Source: Amycolatopsis solani (GTDB lineage: Bacteria > Actinomycetota > Actinomycetes > Mycobacteriales > Pseudonocardiaceae). Taken from it: a stretch of 64,000 nucleotides of DNA. Within the stretch, counting starts at the first letter, position 1. Each line of letters starts with the position of its first letter. The position numbers and the translations under genes are program-made. This document shows, piece by piece, positions 41,828 to 50,197 of the stretch. The notes beneath the pieces are model-generated. The model was not told the DNA's origin and ran no database searches. It saw nothing but the letters and a program-made list of their open reading frames with translations. Where the stretch lies: NCBI RefSeq assembly GCF_033441515.1, contig NZ_JAWQJT010000004.1, positions 310,001 through 374,000 of the forward strand, read 5' to 3'.

Positions 41828-44002
41828 GTGAACAGCGAGCGAGTTAATATTCACCCGTTCTCGCCTTTGTACATCGTCTTGTTTTCAGCAGACGATCTGA
41901 TCGATTCTGACGCCGACGTCTTTCTAAGTCATCAATATGAGGAAACGGCATCAATTACGGTACCGCACGGACTTTCCGTCGATCTGTCAACCGCCCTCCC
42001 GGCACTCTGGTACTGCTTGCATCTACCGAACACCTTCAGCACTCTAGCAGATTTACCGTTTCCCGCATTTCACGTCAGCAGAGAGCTACACCTGGATCAT
42101 CAGATATGGTTCGCCCCTACCGTAGCGTTTGATGAGGCATGGTTCGGACGGGCTCGCGACTACGCGATACCAGTACTGATCATATGCCCGGATCAAGAAC
42201 TAGAAGAAGTCCAATCACGGGCATCCGCTTTAGGGCTTGATATATCAATTCTGACATTCTCTGATCTTACCAATCAGAACCTCGCACGCATGTGGAAGAA
42301 GATTCACAACGATTTCGGTCATGAAATTGAATATCTTGGCCGAGAGATTGAACTAACAAATCGACTTGATACAGCGGGGACAACCCTGCCATATCAATGG
42401 CTCGCAAGACAGATGGGCGCCCAACGTCGCATTGAACCAGAGACGGACATTCATGAGGCAATCCACGAGCTTCTATACATGCACTTGGTACTCTCCGCCT
42501 TGAGCAACCTTGAGCGCCAAGGCTTAGGCACAGAAGAAGCCAACGCGGCCATGCCAGCAACTTTGATGTCTGAGCACAGAAGTATGAAGGTCCCATTCGT
42601 CTTGGGTTGGCCTGGAGTTCCCGCCGCCTATGCACGTCGCGCCTACAGTCCCGCGTTGCGTCGCAGAATCAAGAGTTTCCCTGCGACTGATAGCGATGAC
42701 ACTTGGGGCCTTGATATGGCTACAAGACGTGACGACCTCGTGGAACGATCCGCAATAGAGTTTCTTGTTACCCATAGAGCCATTGCGCGGAATGGCATCG
42801 GGATAGTGCTGCCCAGCGTTCCACAGGAGGCATTCACTATCCTCGCACAGCTTGAGCGACATTGGATCGACAATCCAGACGGTCCGACCGTTTGGAAATT
42901 CCTCAAGAGACTTAATGCGGCAACTGCGTCGATCTGGACAGAGGCACTACAGACCGCAATCATGCGAGCAAGCATGCTTACCACATTCTCGAATTTTCCA
43001 ATTGGACTGTTGACGATGCCTGGAGATTCTTCTCCAGTTTCCACAAGGGCAACAATCGCTTATAGGCCAGTATTACCTTTGGGTCGGGCGATCCAAAATG
43101 AACTCCAATATGTTCCCGGATATAATATGAGCACTACCGTTCGAGTGGTAGTACTAGAGTGTATCCCTCGTGATGATGTCGTCGGACAGATGTCAAGAGT
43201 TGCATGGCAAGACGCGAAAGAAAACCTCATGTCCGGGCAGCAGAATCTACAGCTAGATCTCGTTGAGATTGAGAATACTGCAGAATTCCGCAGCGCCGTC
43301 GATCGAACTAGACCAGATGTTCTGATCGTGAGCGCACACGGGTACTATGATCCTGCTTCAAACGTGGCAGGCCTCGTTGTCGGCAATGAGCTAGCCCTTG
43401 GTCCAGGACTTGGTCCGCTTCCGCCAGTTGTAATTCTGAGCGCGTGTCACGTGACACCAAAGGGAGCCGGAGCGGTAAACGTTGCCGACATGCTCATTCG
43501 GGAGGGAGCTAGGGCGATCTTGGGGACACTAGTGCCCGTGGACGTTACTCATAATTCTGTCATCACAACGCGTTTGCTTATTTATATCGCAGAGTCACTG
43601 GCAAATAGGGAACCACACACAACGTTGCTCGACGCCTGGAAACACGTGCAATCGTCGAACGCCATCAACGACATAGTGAACAGCGGAAGCAGGCTTCGAG
43701 AATGGCTCCTTAGTAGAGAGGCCGGGGAACCCTCAGTGCTGGAGGAGTTCATGCTCTCCAGGTCAATGGGCAGGCTACGCGCCGGATCGATATATGAGGA
43801 CACAGAGCAGATTCTGGTCGAAATGGCAGATGAGCGAGGCATGGGCGCGAAAGTTAGACAGTGGCTTCGCAAGCCCGGATATCTACCTGAATCGTTGTTC
43901 TACATTTTTTCGGGAAGCCCGGAAAGAATTTACATCGACTCTGGATGGATTGGCATCTCCAGCCTTGCCGAAGATGCCCCTGACTTACGGCCAGAGAAAT
44001 AG
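41828..44002 (+). CDS. CHAT-domain caspase-like protease
   Basis: 724 residues from GTG 41828 (GGAAGG upstream); an in-frame ATG at 41711 lies within the nuclease gene. The N-terminal 450 residues form an unrecognised region (PFSPLYIVLFSADDLIDSDA; HELLYMHLVLSALSNLERQG). The C-terminal CHAT protease domain has catalytic His504 in DVLIVSAHGYYD and Cys540 in VVILSACHVTPKGAG. The family motif NVADMLIREGARAILGTLVP follows. CHAT proteases cleave partner proteins in defence and cell-death systems. It lies 44 bp after the nuclease gene, so proteolytic activation of the nuclease or the sensor is an attractive hypothesis. Confidence 0.85.
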   Translation: MNSERVNIHPFSPLYIVLFSADDLIDSDADVFLSHQYEETASITVPHGLSVDLSTALPALWYCLHLPNTFSTLADLPFPAFHVSRELHLDHQIWFAPTVAFDEAWFGRARDYAIPVLIICPDQELEEVQSRASALGLDISILTFSDLTNQNLARMWKKIHNDFGHEIEYLGREIELTNRLDTAGTTLPYQWLARQMGAQRRIEPETDIHEAIHELLYMHLVLSALSNLERQGLGTEEANAAMPATLMSEHRSMKVPFVLGWPGVPAAYARRAYSPALRRRIKSFPATDSDDTWGLDMATRRDDLVERSAIEFLVTHRAIARNGIGIVLPSVPQEAFTILAQLERHWIDNPDGPTVWKFLKRLNAATASIWTEALQTAIMRASMLTTFSNFPIGLLTMPGDSSPVSTRATIAYRPVLPLGRAIQNELQYVPGYNMSTTVRVVVLECIPRDDVVGQMSRVAWQDAKENLMSGQQNLQLDLVEIENTAEFRSAVDRTRPDVLIVSAHGYYDPASNVAGLVVGNELALGPGLGPLPPVVILSACHVTPKGAGAVNVADMLIREGARAILGTLVPVDVTHNSVITTRLLIYIAESLANREPHTTLLDAWKHVQSSNAINDIVNSGSRLREWLLSREAGEPSVLEEFMLSRSMGRLRAGSIYEDTEQILVEMADERGMGAKVRQWLRKPGYLPESLFYIFSGSPERIYIDSGWIGISSLAEDAPDLRPEK

Positions 44003-44561
44003 TCGAAATTATATGTAAATTCGCTTCGGTGCAATATTCGGCACGTTGCCCGTATCTCCTGCCCACGTCCCAGGGCTACCAGCCGGGATGACGCCGCGTG
44101 GGCGCAGCTGCATCCCGGCACCCTGGAGCAAACGGTAGATCTTGCCGTAGGAGACGCCGTTCAGCTGAGTCGTCGTCGGCGTTGCCAGCTGTCCGACGGC
44201 CGCTCACAGGTTCGTTGCTCATTCGACTGTCTCCCGGAATCCAAGCCAAAGCACCGGCAGGCAGTCGCCGGTCTTGTCGCTACCTGATCGAATCCGAAGT
44301 CTGATGCAGACGCAGCCCCATCGCCGTGAGCCGCTTCGATTCGATATGCGTCTGGCAGAGGCCGCAGACGTACTGGAGACGATCGGCCGTCACATGCCCT
44401 CCCGAGCACTTGTCATGCCGTCCTGATCTGGCGTGACGGCGCAAAGACCCGTCGACCTGCGAGAACTGCGCTGGGGACGGCTGTGACGGCCGCCTGAACG
44501 TCCGTCACGCTTGGCCTCTATGGGGCTCGCAGGCCAGAGTCCGAGACTTGGCGCGTGCCTG
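44003..44561. other. gap with an HTH remnant and three GTGACGG sites
   Basis: On the minus strand about 44055-44185 encodes QLNGVSYGKIYRLLQGAGMQ then LRPRGV, a fragment of the same small HTH family as the protein at 19260, without a start. At 44431-44440, 44481-44490 and 44501-44510 the sites GTGACGGC, GTGACGGC and CCGTCACGC repeat the motif found upstream of 39089. Otherwise no gene is seen. Confidence 0.55.
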
Positions 44562-44918
44562 TCACTCGCCGGCGTCGCCCCGAGGGCAGCGCATGGTCGG
44601 GAGGAGTTTGACCGCAGCGAATGTGACCCGGCTTAGCGCGCCGACGTGCTCGGCGAACCTATCCCCGCCGAGAGGCGTCAACCGGAGCTTCTTACGGCCC
44701 CCTTGCGTGCGGAACTCCAGGTATCCCGCCGCCTGCAGGTACTCGACATGCGTCGTGAAGGATCGTTCACCAAGCTGCAGGGCGCTCTGAACAGCGATGT
44801 CGTCGCTCCACTCGCCGTCAGCAAGGAGGCACGCAATGAACAGCCGGACTGGCATGAGCAGCAGCGGATCGAGCTCCTGCTGAAACGTCGGCAGAACGGC
44901 TCGTACGGGTGGCGTCAC
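44562..44918 (-). CDS. winged-helix regulator
   Basis: 118 residues, start GTG 44918 overlapping the previous stop. Single winged-helix domain: LLMPVRLFIACLLADGEWSD, then SALQLGERSFTTHVEYLQAA and GYLEFRTQGGRKKLRLTPLG. This is the layout of the PadR/MarR-like DNA-binding family (PF13601-type). It is the last gene of a leftward three-gene operon at the left side of the integrative element. It probably represses transfer or accessory genes. Confidence 0.75.
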   Translation of the reverse strand: MTPPVRAVLPTFQQELDPLLLMPVRLFIACLLADGEWSDDIAVQSALQLGERSFTTHVEYLQAAGYLEFRTQGGRKKLRLTPLGGDRFAEHVGALSRVTFAAVKLLPTMRCPRGDAGE

Positions 44919-45157
44919 GACTCCGCCGCCGGAAGTTCGCTGGTGGGGCCCGGTGAGCGCTGGAGGCAAACCAAGCACGGCATCCCGAGCGGACGTTCCA
45001 GCAGTTCCAGTTCGCCGGGGCCGAACGTGGCGTCGCAGTACGCCGTCAAGCGCTCCGGCATTGCGGCGTCAGCCGGCAGCGGGACCAGGTGGACCACGCG
45101 GCGACTCTCACCCACCGTGCCAGGTAGCGGGCGCGCGATGATCAGCCGGGTCGTCAT
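44915..45157 (-). CDS. small conserved element protein
   Basis: 80 residues, start ATG 45157 and overlaps with both neighbours (ATGA and GTGA junctions). TRLIIARPLPGTVGESRRVV then HLVPLPADAAMPERLTAYCD, followed by PCLVCLQRSP with a CxxC. Small cysteine-containing proteins of this type occur in actinomycete integrative elements. Function unknown. Confidence 0.6.
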   Translation of the reverse strand: MTTRLIIARPLPGTVGESRRVVHLVPLPADAAMPERLTAYCDATFGPGELELLERPLGMPCLVCLQRSPGPTSELPAAES

Positions 45158-45609
45158 CGCTCGCTCCGCCGCTCGTGGCGTCCGGCGAAGACGGGCGCGA
45201 TCGGGGCGCTACCCGCCCCCGCCGGAGTCTGGAACCCGCGAGCGCGAGAGGCTCGGGCGCTCTGCGAGTGGGCCTGTTCAGGCACGTTGACCTGCGGGAC
45301 GTGCTGGAAGAGGCGACGCCAGCGCGACGGCTTGCGGTGCCGCGGTGGGTGAAGGCGTCGTTCGACGGCCGGCAGCGTCCTCCGAGCTGCCAGGAACGCG
45401 CGGCAGCGGGCGCACGGCCGGCCGGGCGCGACGAGCATCGACGTTGGCAGCACGACGTGCCCGCACAGCCCCTCGTATCGGCCGAGCGCGTCGCGCCAGC
45501 CTCGGGAGAACTCCTCGTCGGTCACCGCGTGGTCGCGGCCGTCGATGTCGCTCCTGTGCCAGCTCACGTACAGCCCAGCGGCCCTCCCCTGCCGTACTAC
45601 GTCGCTCAC
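45154..45609 (-). CDS. conserved element protein with CxxC
   Basis: 151 residues, start GTG 45609. The first 80 residues look conserved (GLYVSWHRSDIDGRDHAVTD; EFSRGWRDALGRYEGLCGHV; CARC zinc-type pair). The C-terminal 70 are basic and low-complexity. It is the first gene of the leftward operon, divergent from the 45754 regulator over a 144-bp AT-rich promoter region. Function unknown; its context is the regulation of the integrative element. Confidence 0.6.
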   Translation of the reverse strand: MSDVVRQGRAAGLYVSWHRSDIDGRDHAVTDEEFSRGWRDALGRYEGLCGHVVLPTSMLVAPGRPCARCRAFLAARRTLPAVERRLHPPRHRKPSRWRRLFQHVPQVNVPEQAHSQSARASRARGFQTPAGAGSAPIAPVFAGRHERRSER

Positions 45610-45650
45610 GTGCCCCTCCGCTACCTACCGGCTGACCAGCCCCTACGGGC

Positions 45651-45672
45651 TATAAGATCTGAAATCAGCCTG
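45651..45672. promoter_or_regulatory. AAATCAGC site in the divergent promoter
   Basis: TCTGAAATCAGCCTGAATT around 45658-45676 sits between the divergent genes at 45609 and 45754. The core AAATCAGC (45662-45669) recurs twice at 49293-49325 in the other divergent promoter of this element. Confidence 0.5.
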
Positions 45673-45753
45673 AATTGTGCGCTCATATAGGCGCCAGGTC
45701 ACGCGGACGACTTAGCGAGGACATATCGCGAGTGGCACGTCAGGAGGGCGGAG

Positions 45754-46923
45754 ATGGCAGCCGAGGATGGGACCGACGAGCTGCCGCGCACCGTTCTAGA
45801 GCTGAAGCTCCGAGAGCGGAGTCAGACGCTCGCCGAGTTCGTCGAGGATGCCGAGCGCTTCGCGCGCACGTTCGGCGAGACCGGCACGCTCAGCGTGCGG
45901 CACCTCCAGCGCCTGATCTCGGGACGCAAGCCGGACGGGTCTCCGGTCGGGCGTCCGCGGCCGGCCACTGCCCGCCTGCTCGAACGGATGCTTAGCGTCC
46001 CGATTGACGACCTGCTGTCGTCACCGGACGCCGTCCGCGGGCCGGTCGAGGCGGCTGAAGAGGAGTTGCGGCAGCGGCTCAGCGCTGCCCGACGCGTGAA
46101 CGCCGACGTCCTGGCCTTGCTTCAGGACCAGTTGAGTGCGGTGCGCCGTCTTGACCGGCAGCTGGGTGCCTCGACGGCGCACGAAGAGGTGTCCACAAAG
46201 GTCCGGCAGATCACGCGCCTGCGCTCGCACAGCTTGACTCCGGGGGTTCGGAGCCAGCTCGGAGCCCTACTCGCCGAGTTCGGCACGCTCGCCGGCTGGC
46301 AGCAGCTCGACATGGGGTTCGTCGGCGACTCCTGGCAGTTCTACGAGCGAGCCAAAGCGGCCGCCCGCGAGTCCGGTGACGCGGCGTTCGAGGTGCACAC
46401 GGCCGCTGAACAAGCTTTCGTGCTGATCGACGTCGAGGAGACAGCATCAGCCGTCGAGCTGCTGCAGGCCACCGAGCGGCGGGCCCAGCGCGTCGCTGGC
46501 CGCCTGCTGAGGTCGTGGCTCGCTGCCGCATACGGCGAAGCCCTCGCAGCGGACGGGCAGCGCTCGGCGAGCATGCGTGCCTTCGACCGCGCCGCGGGGT
46601 TGTTGCCAGCCGATGTGTCCGCGGTGGACGGTCCTTACGTCGTGCTCGATCCAGTTCATCTGGCGCGCTGGCGTGGACACGCGCTCGCCCGGGTCGGTGA
46701 GCCGGACGCCGTTGACGTGCTCTCCACAGCGTTGAGCCGTCTCGATCCGACGTTCACCCGCGCGGAGACGGGTTTGCGAGTGGACCTGGCGACGGCGTTC
46801 TTTGCGATGGGTGAGCACGTTGAGGGACGCGCGCACGCTCAGCGTGCTCGGACTTTGGCCGTCGAAATCGGTTCTGTCCGGCAGCAACGTCGGATCACGC
46901 GGCTCGTCGGGCCGGCGAACTGA
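45754..46923 (+). CDS. HTH-TPR regulator of the integrative element
   Basis: 389 residues, start ATG 45754 after AGGAGGGCGGAG. The N-terminal region (LRERSQTLAEFVEDAERFAR; LSVRHLQRLISGRKPDGSP) looks like a divergent XRE-type DNA-binding domain. The rest is helical and TPR-like (LAGWQQLDMGFVGDSWQFYE; AAEQAFVLIDVEETASAVEL), closely paralleling the protein at 47500-48633 in its repeat part. Such proteins resemble peptide- or ligand-responsive quorum-type regulators (RRNPP-like architecture, inference) and may control excision or transfer. Confidence 0.75.
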   Translation: MAAEDGTDELPRTVLELKLRERSQTLAEFVEDAERFARTFGETGTLSVRHLQRLISGRKPDGSPVGRPRPATARLLERMLSVPIDDLLSSPDAVRGPVEAAEEELRQRLSAARRVNADVLALLQDQLSAVRRLDRQLGASTAHEEVSTKVRQITRLRSHSLTPGVRSQLGALLAEFGTLAGWQQLDMGFVGDSWQFYERAKAAARESGDAAFEVHTAAEQAFVLIDVEETASAVELLQATERRAQRVAGRLLRSWLAAAYGEALAADGQRSASMRAFDRAAGLLPADVSAVDGPYVVLDPVHLARWRGHALARVGEPDAVDVLSTALSRLDPTFTRAETGLRVDLATAFFAMGEHVEGRAHAQRARTLAVEIGSVRQQRRITRLVGPAN

Positions 46924-46965
46924 AGGGCGGTACGAGCGGCAGCCGCCGGCCCGTAGGCTCGCGGC

Positions 46966-47514
46966 GTGGCTGACGAACATGGGTCGTGGAAGACATTCGG
47001 TGAACGGCTGGTCTACGACAACAAGTGGGTCAAGGTCGGGCTGACCGACGTCGAGGCGCCGAACGGCGAACGCTGGGACTACCACGTAGTGCACCTGGCC
47101 AGGATCGCCATAGCGCTGATCGTGAACGACCAGGATGAGGCGCTGATGCTGTGGCGCTACCGCTTCGCCACCGAGCAGTGGGGTTACGAGCTGCTGGGCG
47201 GCATGGTCGACGACGGCGACGACTCAGCCGGCACCGCCGCTCGCGAGGCGGCCGAGGAGTCCGGCTGGCAGCCCGTGGGCGAGCCCGAGCACCTGGTGAG
47301 CTTCGAGCCGCTTCCCGGGCAGGTCACGGCGCCGGTCGACGTGTACCTGTGGCGTCAGGCCGAGCACATCGGCGACCCGACCGACACCGAAGAGGTCGGC
47401 CGCGTGGAGTGGGTGCCATTGTCGCGGGTCAACGAGCTTGCGCAGCGTCAGGAACTGCTCGGCTCCGGCACGCTGGTGTCGCTGCTCTACTACCTCAACT
47501 CACGCCGGGCGTGA
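46966..47514 (+). CDS. Nudix hydrolase, possible Pif-like immunity factor
   Basis: 182 residues, start GTG 46966. Nudix box GGMVDDGDDSAGTAAREAAE then ESGW, matching Gx5Ex7REUxEExGU except that the early Glu is Asp. Flanking strands (RIAIALIVNDQDEALMLWRY; PVDVYLWRQAEHIGDP) resemble ADP-ribose pyrophosphatases. In the Streptomyces element pSAM2 a Nudix protein (Pif) blocks redundant transfer between element-carrying cells. The position here between two TPR regulators of a pSAM2-like element makes an analogous role plausible. It overlaps the convergent regulator by 15 bp. Confidence 0.82.
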   Translation: MADEHGSWKTFGERLVYDNKWVKVGLTDVEAPNGERWDYHVVHLARIAIALIVNDQDEALMLWRYRFATEQWGYELLGGMVDDGDDSAGTAAREAAEESGWQPVGEPEHLVSFEPLPGQVTAPVDVYLWRQAEHIGDPTDTEEVGRVEWVPLSRVNELAQRQELLGSGTLVSLLYYLNSRRA

Positions 47515-48633
47515 ACCGGGCAGTACGAGCCGTTCGAGGCGGCGGCGCAATCGCACGGAACCAACCTGGGAGATGACCCGCCGGGCCTGCAGCGCGTAGG
47601 TCCTGGCGGCCTCCCGGTCGCCCGCCGCGCTGTACGCGTGGGCGAGATCCACGTACACCGCGGCTCCGGCCCGGACGAACGACGTCGATCCGATGCCCTC
47701 GACAACGCGCTCGAGGTGCTCAATCGCTTCCGGCGCGCCGAGGTGGACCAGGGCGTTTCCGCGCCAACGGTCGAGGTGGCTGCCACCGAGGAAGACGAAC
47801 GGCAGCTCCGGGTGCACGACTTCGTTCGGCAAGAGCGTGTCGGCTTCGTCGAACGAGCGAAGGGCGTCATCCCGCTGGCCGGCGATCGCGTGGCCCTCCC
47901 CTTCGGCGGCAGCGAGCCAGGCTCGCAGCAGCTCAGGAGCATGTTCACCGATCGACCGCGCTTCCGCGAACAGCGCGAGTGCATCGTCGACGTTGCCCAC
48001 GTCGATGAGGACGAACGCCTGTTCAGCAGTAGCGTGCGCGAGCAAGGCTGCAGAGCCGGACTCCATCGCGGCGTACTTCGCGCGTTCGTAGTGCGTCCAC
48101 GCCTGGTCGAGCGCGCCGATGTCGAGCGAGTTCCAGCCGGCCAGCGTCGATGCCTCGACCAGCACGCTGGCCAGCGGAGCGCGGTCGCGGCGCAAGATCG
48201 TGTGCCTGAGCAGGGCCTCTACCTCGGCGATCTGACCACGGAGCCGTTCGAGCCGCGCCGCGGACCCGAACCGGCGGTCGGCGTGGCGGACGCTGATCAC
48301 CTCTTCGCGGAACAGCTCGATCGTCTGCTCGTCCACCCTGCGGGCGATGATCAGCCGCTCGGCGAGTTCGTCGCCGGACGGACCGCCGAAGTCTCCCGAC
48401 GGGAATCCGAGGTCGTCGTCGGTCCGGCCGTAGATCTCGCGCAAGACCGCCCGCATCGGGGGTTCGGGCATCACGTGCCCGTTCTCCCATCGGGAGATGT
48501 CCGTCTTTCGGCTCGGAACCGAACGCTCTGGCAGTCCGTGAGCTGCAGCGCGGGCGTTGATGGCTCGCGCGAGCTTTTCCTGACTCCAGCCGAGCGCATT
48601 GCGCGCCGCCTGCAGCGCGGTTGTCGAGGTCAT
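47500..48633 (-). CDS. XRE-TPR transcriptional regulator
   Basis: 377 residues; ATG 48633 chosen (ALQAARNALGWSQEKLARAI begins a canonical XRE helix-turn-helix; the longer frame upstream is not conserved). DISRWENGHVMPEP forms the end of the HTH. The C-terminal 250 residues are TPR-like and paralogous to those at 45754-46923: LAGWNSLDIGALDQAWTHYE; ATAEQAFVLIDVGNVDDALA. Two paralogous regulators facing each other around a Nudix gene suggest a switch module for the element's life cycle. Confidence 0.82.
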   Translation of the reverse strand: MTSTTALQAARNALGWSQEKLARAINARAAAHGLPERSVPSRKTDISRWENGHVMPEPPMRAVLREIYGRTDDDLGFPSGDFGGPSGDELAERLIIARRVDEQTIELFREEVISVRHADRRFGSAARLERLRGQIAEVEALLRHTILRRDRAPLASVLVEASTLAGWNSLDIGALDQAWTHYERAKYAAMESGSAALLAHATAEQAFVLIDVGNVDDALALFAEARSIGEHAPELLRAWLAAAEGEGHAIAGQRDDALRSFDEADTLLPNEVVHPELPFVFLGGSHLDRWRGNALVHLGAPEAIEHLERVVEGIGSTSFVRAGAAVYVDLAHAYSAAGDREAARTYALQARRVISQVGSVRLRRRLERLVLPGSRPA

Positions 48634-48807
48634 GACCTGACCGCCAGATAAGTGCGCTGACCTGCGCAGGTAACAAGAGATAACACCGGGTTTGTCATCC
48701 GCTGCCAGCTCCCGACCAACGCGGAAATGCCGTTTCTTAGAGGCATGACATACGACGAGAAACACCGGTGGGCCGCCGAGTCGGCCGCCCACCGAAAGGG
48801 ATTCGCG

Positions 48808-49182
48808 CTAGCCGCGGGACGTCCCATTGCGGCGAAGCAACTCGGTGAGATCGGCCAGGTGCTCGGTGATCTGAGTCAGCCGCTGCTCGATGACAGCGAG
48901 ACGCGCCGACACGGCGTCTTCCATGTTCTCGCGGGGCTGCCCCAGCGTCGGCGGGATGCGGCCGTGCAGGACGGCGAGCAGGTGTTGCGGGTGCAGCCCG
49001 AGCGCCACGGCCAGCGCTTCGAGCGTCCGGTCGCTGCGCTTGCGCTCGACGGTGTGGTTCTGGATTTCGCGGACGATCGCCTGGGAGACCTGCGAGCGCT
49101 CGGCAAGCTCGCGCTGTTTCCATCCGAGCTCGTTCACGCGCTCGTTGATGGCCTTCGCGACCGCCGCCCAGTCTTCCGACAC
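48808..49182 (-). CDS. XRE-family repressor
   Basis: 124 residues, start ATG 49182. N-terminal HTH (INERVNELGWKQRELAERSQ; VSQAIVREIQNHTVERKRSD; TLEALAVALGLHPQHLLAVL), then a helical tail with heptad-like pattern (RLAVIEQRLTQITEHLADLT) for dimerisation. It is divergent from the excisionase/transfer operon. By position it corresponds to KorSA-type repressors that hold such elements silent. The intergenic AAATCAGC repeats are its likely operators. Confidence 0.82.
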   Translation of the reverse strand: MSEDWAAVAKAINERVNELGWKQRELAERSQVSQAIVREIQNHTVERKRSDRTLEALAVALGLHPQHLLAVLHGRIPPTLGQPRENMEDAVSARLAVIEQRLTQITEHLADLTELLRRNGTSRG

Positions 49183-49292
49183 CTATTCCTCCGTGGTCCG
49201 CCTCAGCGCCGACATTAGCGCTTGACGGATTCGACTGCGCCGAGATCCACCCCGCGTCGCGCATTCGGGCCATTCTCATGTCTTCGTTCGCC

Positions 49293-49325
49293 TAAATCAG
49301 CTCAAATTTTACGCTTAAATCAGCG
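49293..49325. promoter_or_regulatory. paired TAAATCAGC operator repeats
   Basis: TAAATCAGCT (49293-49302) and TAAATCAGCG (49316-49325) are direct repeats spaced 23 bp apart (two helical turns), just upstream of the xis-like gene and opposite the XRE repressor. An ACGCTTAAATCAGCGT inverted arrangement surrounds the second copy (49311-49326). Confidence 0.6.
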
Positions 49326-49347
49326 TAACGACTTTAGGGACTTCCCA

Positions 49348-49542
49348 ATGCAGAAGAAAATGCCCAACGCCGGTGGTCCGGCGTTCTACTCGCCGGCCGA
49401 AGCTGCCTGGCTTCTCGGCGTCGACCTCAACTTGATCCATCGCGCTATCCGGGTCGGCGAGCTGCGCGCAGTGCGGCGCCCCTCCCGGCTCGTCATTCCG
49501 GCCGCCGAGCTGCGGCGGGCGCTCGGCGGTGGTGCGCGATGA
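49348..49542 (+). CDS. xis: excisionase-like HTH protein
   Basis: 64 residues, start ATG 49348 (upstream frame is not needed). Single MerR/Xis-type HTH: FYSPAEAAWLLGVDLNLIHR then AIRVGELRAVRRPSRLVIPA. It is the first gene of the rightward operon leading to the translocase and the serine recombinase. Small proteins of this type act as recombination directionality factors or activators. The next gene starts 4 bp before its stop. Confidence 0.8.
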   Translation: MQKKMPNAGGPAFYSPAEAAWLLGVDLNLIHRAIRVGELRAVRRPSRLVIPAAELRRALGGGAR

Positions 49543-49871
49543 GCGATCACGACTACGCGGCGATCGCTGCCCGCCTCGACCGATACGCCGCTGTGCCCGA
49601 CGACGTGCTGACGAACGTCGTGGCCAGGGACGGCCTGTGCTTCTGGGCGTTCGAGCGGGCCGAACTGCCGGAGCTGACCGGAGATGATCCGCCGGATAGG
49701 GAGCTGGCTGCTCGGCTCTGCGCCGGCTGCCCGGTGATCGATGAGTGCCTTGAACTCGACCTGCGTACCGCCGGGCCGGACACGCTCGGCGTGTGGGGTG
49801 CGCTGCCGGACATCGACCGGCGCGCCCTGCACCCCGTCTGGCTGCGGCGACGTGGAGGTGAGGCTCGATGA
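49539..49871 (+). CDS. WhiB-family iron-sulfur protein
   Basis: 110 residues. WhiB domain: first Cys in DGLCFWAFERAEL, then CAGCPVIDECLEL (CxxCxxxxxC), giving the four [4Fe-4S] ligands. The GVWGALPDIDRR beta-turn motif follows. WhiB proteins are redox-sensitive partners of sigma factor sigA or hrdB. Having one inside the element's transfer operon suggests that it links excision or transfer to host development. ATGA overlaps at both ends. Confidence 0.85.
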   Translation: MSDHDYAAIAARLDRYAAVPDDVLTNVVARDGLCFWAFERAELPELTGDDPPDRELAARLCAGCPVIDECLELDLRTAGPDTLGVWGALPDIDRRALHPVWLRRRGGEAR

Positions 49872-50197
49872 CGCTCACCCTCTCGCCTACGCAGGTTCTC
49901 GCGGGCGTCGCGGTGCTGTTTGCTCTGTTCACGGTATGGCGGTTCGGCGCACGCAAGGCGCGCCGTGCCGCCGAGACCGCGCGGGCCGGTGCCCGAGTGG
50001 TTTCGCTCGCCGGGCGGGTGCTGTTCACGGGCTCGGCGTTCGTCGGCGTTCAGTGGCTCGTGATCACGCACCCAGGGAACCCGACGCTGCTGCTCGTAGT
50101 GCTCGGCGCGCCAGACCTGGTCGCGGCCTACGTCCTGACTCGCGCTCTCACCGTGACGTCGCTGGACACCACGCGCCGGGGCGGTGGTCGCCGATGA
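49868..50197 (+). CDS. small membrane protein (spd-like)
   Basis: 109 residues with two or three membrane helices (VLAGVAVLFALFTVWRFGAR; LFTGSAFVGVQWLVITH; LLLVVLGAPDLVAAYVLTRA) separated by a basic loop. Size and position before the DUF2637 and FtsK genes match the spread (Spd) proteins of pSAM2-like elements, which help plasmid DNA move between mycelial compartments. Inference from context. Confidence 0.65.
   Translation: MTLTLSPTQVLAGVAVLFALFTVWRFGARKARRAAETARAGARVVSLAGRVLFTGSAFVGVQWLVITHPGNPTLLLVVLGAPDLVAAYVLTRALTVTSLDTTRRGGGRR

Noticed and set aside
44538..44551. AGTCCGAGACTTGG as a possible attL matching the tRNA-Leu end
   Set aside because: It shares only TCCGAG and ACTTG with the tRNA 3' end, with the G-run missing. 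That is too short to call without an empty-site comparison.
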